Shown here: positions 59,501 to 64,000 of the stretch, piece by piece
How positions within the stretch are numbered: the stretch's first letter is position 1
Layout of the letters: every line of letters starts with the position of its first letter
Source of the DNA: an uncultured Clostridia bacterium
GTDB lineage: Bacteria; Bacillota; Clostridia; Christensenellales; CALVMC01
Reading direction: 5' to 3'
Length of the DNA: 64,000 bases
NCBI GenBank assembly: GCA_944342015.1
Contig: CALVMC010000002.1
Coordinates: forward strand, 62,001-126,000
Translations under genes and position numbers: made by a program
The notes under the pieces: generated by a model
The model's database searches: none
Told to the model about the DNA's origin: nothing
The model's input: the letters and a program-made list of their open reading frames with translations, nothing else

Positions 59501-62500
59501 TAATTTTACCTAAAATATAAACTGAACTTTGCGAAATATTTGCATAACCTGCGCCTAAAAGTCCGCCGACAGCGCCGCCCAAAATACTGAAAGCCCCGAA
59601 ATTAACGCTGTCCGAATAATCGTTACCTTCGCTGTAAATACCGTAACCCTGCGAAATATTTACGGTAGTATTCGATAAATTTCCGTTAAGCATCTGAACG
59701 CCCAAAGCGCCGCCTGCAACGGAACCCGTGTAAATGTTTCTTGAAACATTTACGGTAGTAAAATAAACGGAAGAATTGGTATAATTTTCAGCAACCACGC
59801 CGCCGAAAGTACTTATAAAAGATACTTTATCGTCATAAACGGAAGAGCCTATAATATTTACCGTATTGACAAGATTGGAAAGACTCGAACTTCCGACGCT
59901 TGCTTGATTGAACACGACTAACCCACCGAATTTATAAACGTTTATCGGATTGAAATCGCTGTTGTAATCGGCTTTGATACCTGCAATAATTCCAGCCTGA
60001 TTATAAGCGATACCGCCTGAAAAAGCCACTCTCGATTGATTTGCGGATATCGATTCGCTTCCGACAATACCGTATATGTAGGTTGCCGCAGAGTAAATAT
60101 TACCGTTATTGTAATAAGCAAGACCGCCGAAAACGGCATTATTGGAAACAGGCAACAGTTTAGCGCCTGCACCTAATCTGAAAAAGGTTGTATAACCCAA
60201 ATCGGCAGAACTTTCAATTGTTCCGAAATTCCACCAAGCGATACCGCCGAAACTGTCGGTTTTAACCGAGCCTGTGCTTTGAGAAGAGAAGGTACCTATT
60301 TCGACCGAACAGTCGGAAATCAAGCCGTTTTCGTTATTTCTTAACACAATACCGCCGAACCAGCCGTCAACGGAACCGATTTCTATATATGAGGAATATC
60401 GGATATTTACATCTTCGATAATACCGTTATTATAATAAGCAATACCGTAGAAATTGGAATGAACACTGGAATTTGCGGAATTGTTTAAATAAGTAATATT
60501 TACATTTTTTATTCCGCCGTAACGTGAAATGTTGTAAAACAGCGAAACGAAATAATTCCTTCCCGAGGACAGATAAAAGTTTATATTATAACCGTTCCCG
60601 TTAAGTATGCTGTTAATGTCGTTTGAACAATAAAAGCCGCTGAACGTATTCCCTGTATTGATATCGGAAGCCGTTCCTATATTGAAATCTATATTGCTAA
60701 CGAGATAGAACTGAATACCTTTATAAGAACCAACTGTCTGGTTAAAGTAGGCTCTCAAATCCGATTCGGAATCGATCTGATTCTGAATATAATACACTGC
60801 AATATTTTTACCGTCGTAAGTATAAGAGCCGTTACTTGAATAATAGGAAGATAAATCGGTGCTTGTAGAATAAGTCGTTCCGTCGTCGTAGTCCAAAAAG
60901 CCTATAAAGGGAATTTCCTCTCCTGACGAATTGAGAATGGTTTGCTTTGCCGTAACGGTGAGCTGTCCTAAGGAATCCTTCGTCACGGAAAGGGCTCCGA
61001 AGTTTTCACTGTCCGCACCTTGCCCGTAAACCTTGATTAATGTTGCCTTATAAGTTGAATTAGCATTAGCTGCTCCTGCCGCAATTTTAAGAGAAGAGGT
61101 ATCGTAATTGCCGCTAACTATAACTAAATTATTAAGAAACTGCACCCCGCCCGTTCCGATAACGGCATTGGGAAGATTAGCCGAATTGAGTCCGCTAGAA
61201 AGTACTACCGCATTGTTTGTTATGACAGAACCGTTTACAGCCTGACCTGCTACAAGTCCGTGAGTACCCGTAAAAGCAGAATTTTTGATATTGTTATTTA
61301 CATAAACAATACATCCGTTTACAGTGCCGCCGCTTTCAACCTCACCCGCAATGCCGCCGAATATGCTTGTATTATCCGTTGCGCTTATTGTGCCGCCCGA
61401 AAAACTTACCGAACAGTTATTTATCCTGCCGCCCGATAAGACTTCTGTCGCAATTGCGCCGAAAGTTGAATTGCTACTTATATTGAAACTTGAAACTGTC
61501 AAAAAATCGATATTAACATTATCAACTTTACCATATAAAGTACGGACAAGTGGGCTATACATCCTGTTATATCCAGTTCCATAACTATTAAATACCAAAT
61601 AAAGATTAATAACGGACCCGGAAGCCGCTACGGAACTGAAAATACTTCCTAATGTTTTATTAACTGTAATAGTGTAATTGTTTCCGTTGAAAGTGCCTTC
61701 GAAATTGTTAAACAGGCTAACCGTGTCCGAATTAAGGAAAGTCAAATCCGTTCTGAGATTAATAACGGTATTTTTAAATGTAACTCCGGCTTGAGCAAGC
61801 CTGTTAAAATCAGACAGATTATTTATGTCCGTGCTGTAAACGAAGAAGACGCCGACTACACTTCCCGTATGGGAAGCCGACAAGCTTATAGTAATTTCAT
61901 TTGAAGTATTTGTAATTGAGCCGCTTATTTGGGGATTTCCTGTCGCACCATAATAATTTCCGTATTTTATTTCGTTAAAGTAATTGATTTTAACGGTACC
62001 TGCGCTTATAGTTGCGGTAAATTTATCCATAAACCCTGCGCCTTGACCGTAACTACTACCTTCTTCACCCACAAGAATTTCAACGGCATTATAGTAAGAA
62101 ACATAACTTTTAACGGTTGTAGTAATCGTTCCGTTTGTTATGGTCTTATTCTCTCCTGCTGGTCCAGCTATACCGTTGAAATCATATATACCACCAACTA
62201 AATTTTTTGTATATTCAACTCCGTATTTTCCAGATTCACCCGTAGTTGTATCAACGCCGATAAAATAACTCTTCGTATAAGGAACATTATTTACCTGGTC
62301 TTTTGCAATAAAGTCCTCGTAAATTACCGCGCAGTTTTTAGTTACAACATTTATCGGAAATAAGGCGTTTCTGTGAGCAGTCGCCAATGTAAATAAAGAG
62401 ATATACTCAGAAACGCTGTTTAAATACGCCCACTCTTTACTTCTTTTATTTTCCGACGAATAATCGAGTCCGCTTAAATACTCCGCAACGGTATCTATGG

Positions 62501-64000
62501 AATTGAATGCATTAAGACTTGTAAATATAACTGAAATATCTTGAAAAGAAGTGCCATCATTTTTTGAACCATTAACTCTTCCACTGAACCCGCCTATATA
62601 AACGCCTAAATCGGAATTTCTCAGTTCGATTGTATTCATATCGAACTTTCCGTCGCCATATAAAGTAGGACTCTCTATATCAGATTCGACATAAGCCGCG
62701 CCGTCGAATTTTTTAACGAATTTATTGACTGCTACGGAAATTCTATTATAAGTACCGCCCTCTATTTTACCTATAAACCCGCCTAAATACATGAGCATGC
62801 TGTAAGCGCTGTAACCGTAAATTGTTCCTGCATTTTCAGAGCTGCAATCGGAAATGTTTGTGCGGTAACTTTTTCCTGCAAACCCGCCCGCACCGCTTCG
62901 AACATTTGCAGCATACGCTATAACGGAAGCCTCGCCTACTTTATCCACACTGTGCTGAGAGGATACGAAAGGATTGGAGCTTGCTATATAACTGTTTGAA
63001 GAAGATATAACCTTTATATTTTGAATAGTGGCAGAATCAGTAGTATGTTCCTCTAAACCTACAGCCCCCGCAAAGGCACCCGCAAAAACTTCCTTAAAGA
63101 CGCCGTCTGCACCTTGCGCCACTATATAAGCGTTATTTACTATCTTCAAATTTGTAACGGTCGCCTTGTTTGTTATAGCGCCGAAAACGCCTGCGTAGTA
63201 CTGCTCATATATAACCGAGCCTTGATTTAAGGTTATGGTATGATTATTTCCGTTAAATACAGAGCCAAAACTAACGCTTGCGCTGCCGAGGGGTAAAAGC
63301 CTGCTTTCAAAGGTTATATCCGCCATGAGATTTATTTCAATTCCTTCTATATAACCTGCTCCCATAGAGTAATCGTATGCTACCCTGTTAAAGTCGGCTG
63401 CCGAATAAATTTCATCCTTGAAAAACTCGATTAAAATCATTTTTCTGCCGCCGCTGAAACTATTAGAAGGTATTGAACTTCCTAAGGTAAAATCCAGAGC
63501 GGAAAGGTTATTGCCATCAAACCGTGCCGAAAAAAGGGAACTGTTTTGAGAATATAAGTTAGCAGTCGTTGTAATCGATTTTTGCTTGTTTAAATTATAA
63601 GTTTCCTCTAAACTGAGCCAAACATACTCTGCCGTGTACACACCGTAATTGCCGCTGTCGTCACGGTATAAATTTTCGGGATTTTTAATCGATAAAATAA
63701 GGTCGCTGCCGCCTGCTATAACTTCCGCAAAGCCGCCGCCTGCAATAAAAACCTTTTTACAGTAATTTAAATCATGGGTATCCAAAAGCCCCGTTACGGG
63801 CGCTAAAACTAAAATATTGGAAAGTTTTTCAGTAATATCTAGTATTTCGGTCATAGAAACATAGCCAATTATAGCTCCAGCATAATTTTTATTGTAAGTT
63901 TCTACCCAAATATTTTCACCATTCGTCGAATTATTTTTATTCGTTGAATAATTCTGAACAACCGAAGACGATATGGCGTTTGAAAAAATTACAGCATTGT
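47502..64000 (-). CDS. Giant modular surface protein (GLUG/beta-helix modules, YDG and MBG-like domains, C-terminal anchor); 5' end beyond window
   Basis: The frame is open from the stop at 47502 to the right edge: 5498 codons seen, no start. An ATG at 63854 is internal, since the 48 codons before it read on in the same style (ending AGAIIGYVS). No signal peptide is therefore visible. About thirteen diverged beta-helix modules follow one another, each with an xDFNxLA-type lead, an FNGNNHTITL-like core and a GVFGxI or GGLVG(R/Y)N GLUG motif. Core positions are near 63250, 61680, 60590, 58830, 58070, 57270, 56550, 55810, 54645, 53380, 52770, 51980 and 51390. Next comes a short repeat-like region (about 50560-51000), a YDG domain (DKIYDGTADV), several MBG-like strands (ITYGEIINDYKY, VNYGTQPQF, GTYLISAENLSAGKNF), then MPDTR, a membrane helix and KKRRNILK. 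It is probably an extracellular fibrous adhesin or matrix protein. Confidence 0.9.
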   Translation of the reverse strand, partial: NAVIFSNAISSSVVQNYSTNKNNSTNGENIWVETYNKNYAGAIIGYVSMTEILDITEKLSNILVLAPVTGLLDTHDLNYCKKVFIAGGGFAEVIAGGSDLILSIKNPENLYRDDSGNYGVYTAEYVWLSLEETYNLNKQKSITTTANLYSQNSSLFSARFDGNNLSALDFTLGSSIPSNSFSGGRKMILIEFFKDEIYSAADFNRVAYDYSMGAGYIEGIEINLMADITFESRLLPLGSASVSFGSVFNGNNHTITLNQGSVIYEQYYAGVFGAITNKATVTNLKIVNNAYIVAQGADGVFKEVFAGAFAGAVGLEEHTTDSATIQNIKVISSSNSYIASSNPFVSSQHSVDKVGEASVIAYAANVRSGAGGFAGKSYRTNISDCSSENAGTIYGYSAYSMLMYLGGFIGKIEGGTYNRISVAVNKFVKKFDGAAYVESDIESPTLYGDGKFDMNTIELRNSDLGVYIGGFSGRVNGSKNDGTSFQDISVIFTSLNAFNSIDTVAEYLSGLDYSSENKRSKEWAYLNSVSEYISLFTLATAHRNALFPINVVTKNCAVIYEDFIAKDQVNNVPYTKSYFIGVDTTTGESGKYGVEYTKNLVGGIYDFNGIAGPAGENKTITNGTITTTVKSYVSYYNAVEILVGEEGSSYGQGAGFMDKFTATISAGTVKINYFNEIKYGNYYGATGNPQISGSITNTSNEITISLSASHTGSVVGVFFVYSTDINNLSDFNRLAQAGVTFKNTVINLRTDLTFLNSDTVSLFNNFEGTFNGNNYTITVNKTLGSIFSSVAASGSVINLYLVFNSYGTGYNRMYSPLVRTLYGKVDNVNIDFLTVSSFNISSNSTFGAIATEVLSGGRINNCSVSFSGGTISATDNTSIFGGIAGEVESGGTVNGCIVYVNNNIKNSAFTGTHGLVAGQAVNGSVITNNAVVLSSGLNSANLPNAVIGTGGVQFLNNLVIVSGNYDTSSLKIAAGAANANSTYKATLIKVYGQGADSENFGALSVTKDSLGQLTVTAKQTILNSSGEEIPFIGFLDYDDGTTYSTSTDLSSYYSSNGSYTYDGKNIAVYYIQNQIDSESDLRAYFNQTVGSYKGIQFYLVSNIDFNIGTASDINTGNTFSGFYCSNDINSILNGNGYNINFYLSSGRNYFVSLFYNISRYGGIKNVNITYLNNSANSSVHSNFYGIAYYNNGIIEDVNIRYSSYIEIGSVDGWFGGIVLRNNENGLISDCSVEIGTFSSQSTGSVKTDSFGGIAWWNFGTIESSADLGYTTFFRLGAGAKLLPVSNNAVFGGLAYYNNGNIYSAATYIYGIVGSESISANQSRVAFSGGIAYNQAGIIAGIKADYNSDFNPINVYKFGGLVVFNQASVGSSSLSNLVNTVNIIGSSVYDDKVSFISTFGGVVAENYTNSSVYFTTVNVSRNIYTGSVAGGALGVQMLNGNLSNTTVNISQGYGIYSEGNDYSDSVNFGAFSILGGAVGGLLGAGYANISQSSVYILGKIKNLNMSSGFAAGAIGYRIGGTVNGLLTYLADNNIAAKYFAGVSYDTTVYSDVNSWLVKRNNLIINPSNFDNSGINVFSVAGNGTINAEFTGNIISVSVVVASSEITFPYNNSVKVYNRNTGYAFDVDTSKALTYVYNLPATGTSLDYYLSQIVTEVNSYSDLVNIANIFNTSNTAYLFGIWININSDLDILSDAEFVPLGNPNFSVTDVYGNIYTGFNGFINGNNHKVTISSNVNLYADYAGLIGYMGSNGRISNIAVVLDGVITGTSYAGALAAYCEGTVSNSAVLIRNNVKYGSSSDGSKGQVNVSSAKSVPGGIFGYINSALSNVWLIAKNNAYSDALENNFGLNRLNIIGYTSYNSVNGANVVDISMDAGIITVNGLGGSGFYEDEVSGSGQNINSFEFSQSMSNKDYFAVYLDFDVNSATDFSNVAGYSHDFDLKGITINITNNFVMDISGYQPLGVPEGNVYTFNGTINGNYNTITLGSTFNFKSGLMYSGLVGSLGAAGQIFNLTIKTNGNITVGKDSLFFGFIAGYSEGSIYNILVDLDYDIILENGISDMASIGGIAGYQKFAEKVNNVWFKNYQNFNAFSANSGSALNEKSTTFLARNDLPGIGIKFRLSLDSQNLTVDFIKTNGEINYNNDIKNKVTIILGDGDVFQTNSDSSVLRKTYSVGNYGISYIVYNKFVISNFTDLNNLSTNIANKIFTSYNVPGLVYIQSADIEINSFFDPIGIDGFKAIYDGNGYTITVNAGLTSKENTGIFGIIEGEVRNLIVKMNQSVLGDSTSDYTGALAGVIKGKVKNTVVYYNESQLNSNTASGRFAAAVGDNAEIQNSYLVVKNGTDKSAIPVKLSGVNDGDLLNGVNILSTAAIDIYDIIFSYSDNKLKVTSNSNIYISFEENGIFDQIFIQNSPQELSANNTQMFATSFKIRIESEKDFEDLIDSLNQITDYDAEDYIGITAFLTNDILLSGSLAKGFNKFDIALDGQGYTLRLKNLETGYLIDVMGTNAAIRNIRIVADGILGLGTVRQASLIRNLGGKIENVVFEIGDGFGFNLNETANSESEALRKEFLMIGSSNYSITNSWIVCFAKNYFDFTRPTGINTFVAAASDDIFRYEFSTSGIVFETDVKTGYYINWFRNYETQTSLSGVTSSNNIQSYSSTVNDKNLDISLIALNLAISVPDDMMELSYAVSAGLDLRGLTFDVLSSIDLSSVSYLSAGTQSKGFRGTFKGNGNTITLKPDSALFNRIDESGKVLNLNLITTGSENLIKNDSALIAIYNYGSISDVNVNIEGNINSSSKFAAAVLYNYGTLNNIVVTVAQSSSLNIYEFTGLIYNNQGRVTNASFVLYGNIASNAMYSKVGLGILFNTGAVSNLKIDINNSVTLSHNGSGAAGAIYSDSAYTLTVEGIIVNFNEGGSIKASNGIYATVAGAIAYNSGTSSSVAVVNVSQDNLSAPSGTVIYVLDGTGSSSAWAVIDEFSSVAINQSAVSVIKIIGDGSVTAEFISNNIVFTSNMQYFSGYYKNLGEINPEQISSQSDLNASVFSTAQYIYAVFIKTDIADFNDFIYFIDSVNSNKFSGITNSDGSLKTFKLSNNITITSSQAALIQPIVTTSDFSFVFDGNNKTVSVISGVFAKEYANMGLFGYIAKNVTVKNLVVELSSNISGSDITGVLAAINEGMVESVTVRISGGTVSGTNFAGGLVGRNNGKIISCSIQITNGSSIVSSGGSAGGLVGLNVSDTGIYSSNVSVINSTLTANNAVGGFAGKTESGVIENSNLTMRNSAVYGTGQTANLGGFVGANLSYSENNVSSAIINLTDVSFYLNNILAGEFAYAGGFAGRTNSSVSNVYVYFNGGDFLRQGISLSEIENFGYIDHFSIMAGRVVPSYKESQLQKALSSFAVSFNMSDYANIDNTTGFNIVSVEGLENVSEHFIITNSDADNYIITFANITKDNILTLYKNGEYDNTVTANSSSVSIAKSSENQKYILRYGKDIKYDGDLLALKYVAGSSGNIVTINIVEDLIVDISKINSSNVSVNSFVKLNGNDKVINVTGNIQEIKSLFNVLGDITDIIVNDQTSAGMKINSSSTSGSVLNILVYSNNITENMFTGSNVNNCKLLLANEKSNTLSSGFDGERTKAIKIYNSEFADLAFEKTESGYNILNNNNNKYFIDSVSLDNIFHGFIILIDKNINNSNAETVFNLLALVTNASNFNADILSDKNFSIADNSVIELNNPSSIKEFSGSITGKGKITISLSSNSSYFIETLSGSLSGIELNLNSSAGYSYQEGFIKNNSGNINSLKISFLGEYGKTAYTSSASYPVFVNTNTGTISSLLIIDGKTAAASQHDNYLVAATNNGVVEKSYLLTDYSGRNIINLKNIYVLNQADGYYEVTVSDGIFTVKSANGNDAYIYAEYKDSDGKLVYNIINSNVTLNNLNGSMSFYDNVNVKIFIYTSLSNETDYINFVEFMKSISSVDASSVTVRIENNITLSGSGISDLTQSYTLTNFNGIIEGGRNTITVNLSYENDSTFVLNSNNANIYDLLYDFGNKQIKFGISNKNYNVWAISYYSSEPVIGTEKINVIYYQSQNMLNSSSASGEFVFSISENAQNTLYKFVDYSGKDSDGNTVGTTYYTETYKTLKESDVYRTSTFKFVVTLNTGTNGYELKSAEDVKVLRDSNLTAGTAKLMSDLICYEAIMLNVPSGMVFDLNGKRLIVSNTFFDTVSGTVKNGTVKLDKTMINNAIGTLSSTGKIENVLFDVILCPEGDYIIGEMLTGATVTNSYLAATGVSDSSDILTKYTFAGKSYAELSGIKGLYIKIANIKNADEFNLFYNDSTNNLRLELQNGYVADMGSISESNLSTDFIKYFNLSAKTSSITLTRKLAITVQFVTDSGNVLDDEKNYSLDNNGSVTFIYSNEDKENDSSTSSNINSYIGALNSYIFIGYRISGSDNYLSPYKYSYKFNYLQEDTVIEAIYQYIGAPDYSYTYNGNNSTIRANILNVSDQGKFGNIESSSSQSIKNTAYLFDVKIENGKPVLIMGGFKDEKGEYQQSVFNTLINSIPVNEKLNFEFSGSYTDENEVNKTDLFDTAFIKNVYANGYSVTLTVTNNYNEVLLRKNFVVTVSSALLEVIVSLKDSAKDSAKDKIYDGTADVVVQSDSDYIFETSNTNGLKGEDINNYKLSLVSEGSLTAALSYAENSAILNYSSKYSNKKNAESASAGGINITFTSDKGGLELIDGLKNNYFVTFSVKSGLTGNIYAKSVSVSNESIVYVYGNTSSISDLENGFFSNLTSKLVPGDTISGTFNLINANGEIFLQSQFNSLPAGTYTVNTSDFKVLNSLGADITSSYIISSASYTINVNKKTIQLNKIENYETLEYIYGELVAGEEGWKEAALKKLETYIASHLVNGDTVQDILKDAIFIKNNNGVTVTGLISPDNNDFYVSLNGNSLTNYEILDYQNYSENIKILNIKVNPKTVNFGITSNYGTDRYFNGITIKYTESIPVIAPWSNTIEGGDYYIELLKNNFLTVNTHILKAVLASSGKENSSNGNLDYTAGNYDYSFKVYDENGKDVTSFYNLVVYANGGDNNSVSVKLDKFSLTVEKSEIEIIIDEEDGKGYNVTTEYNTEPQYTLLINGKANHGYTLSDFLVSGMLINGTSDYASIYVKSGIDAMSPSANIYVLTLPAFKNSVSASFYTEEDKITNNLISDFNNAEYTTRLVKKLVIVQFEDINITYGEIINDYKYRVDGVISTLDTLPGISDAELTRLAFSLPVGTRIIPGTYDINFATELYMTNYNIQLVAGTLTVDKWKIYVTVNDTTVNYGTQPQFAASYSNLPDFNSLILMEIRQGAKMSIDGTEIGEYPIKWEMTDENLNALYEFIIEKQGMCTITPATIVVKIYGNSKLQGSLDPTLYYEIVSGQEFLDELEITGELVREQGESAGTYLISAENLSAGKNFVIVVDNSEGESYLTIMPDTRNIALIVVASILGILGIISLVYISFLLKKRRNILK
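47607..47621 (-). other. Codons for MPDTR, a sorting-signal-like pentapeptide
   Basis: The pentapeptide MPDTR stands directly before a hydrophobic helix of about 22 residues and a tail KKRRNILK at the C-terminus of the giant protein. The three-part layout is that of a sortase signal, but the last residue is Arg in place of Gly and Met replaces Leu. It may be a variant signal or a plain membrane anchor. Confidence 0.4.
50095..50129 (-). repeat. Short tandem repeat inside the giant gene
   Basis: The 12-nt unit TTTTGCCGAATC (plus strand) occurs in tandem, giving KDSAKDSAKDK in the protein just before the YDG domain. It is a simple in-frame duplication. Confidence 0.7.

Noticed and set aside
63852-63854. 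ATG at 63854 as the start of the giant protein
   Set aside because: The same frame is open upstream to base 64000, the upstream codons continue the module pattern, and there is no ribosome site or signal peptide at this ATG.

Overview
The window reads as chromosome from an AT-rich, anaerobic, Gram-positive member of the Bacillota (Clostridia-like, probably an uncultured gut lineage). The evidence is the spore genes spoIVA and ylbJ, pta-ackA and ferredoxin-linked iorAB energy metabolism, the plsX-rnc and coaD-rsmD neighbourhoods, SepF, YlbJ, TmcAL and RqcH homologues, frequent TTG/GTG starts, and a very large Gram-positive type surface protein. I see no insertion sequence, prophage, CRISPR array, rRNA or replication origin. 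The species cannot be named from this window.

Layout. 1-6741: a P-type cation ATPase (3' part off the left edge) behind a yybP-ykoY (manganese) riboswitch, an aspartate-type aminotransferase, der, two unassigned membrane proteins and a HAD phosphatase, all on the minus strand. 6876-8540: a GH13 alpha-glucosidase on the plus strand. 8618-13339: a decayed fragment of ftsY, ftsY and smc. 13508-15223: rqcH (+). 15486-23477: minus-strand housekeeping genes in the order pta-ackA, yceD-rpmF, plsX-rnc-yggS-sepF-lspA-rluD-pyrR. 23597-25791: tmcAL and ylbJ (+). 25822-36662: a tightly packed minus-strand block, aconitase-family hydratase, paaK, iorA, iorB, paaK, ACT protein, alr, formyl-THF cyclo-ligase, rsmD, coaD, coiled-coil protein. 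36782: a small membrane protein (+). 37616-38295: eight tRNA genes read leftward from one consensus promoter. 38365-41265: a YfcE-like phosphodiesterase, rdgB and spoIVA. 41582-46031: a gyrB/parE-gyrA/parC pair. 46562-64000: a lipoprotein gene 16 nt downstream of one enormous surface-protein gene. That gene fills the last 16.5 kb and is still open at the right edge (at least 5498 codons seen).

How the parts work together. The iorAB-paaK-paaK-ACT genes look like a CoA-dependent aryl-acid/aromatic-amino-acid module, run either as fermentation or as reductive salvage. The giant protein is built of repeated beta-helix (GLUG-like) segments, then YDG/MBG-like domains, then one membrane helix with a basic tail, and it probably acts with the lipoprotein at the cell surface. 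The main points to check are the giant open gene and its non-canonical C-terminal signal, several genes that lack a Shine-Dalgarno and have a -10 element only 4-9 nt before the start codon (predicted leaderless mRNAs), sigma-E-like promoters before spoIVA and ylbJ, the riboswitch-ATPase pair, and the ftsY remnant. All functions are read from sequence motifs and gene order; no database search was run.
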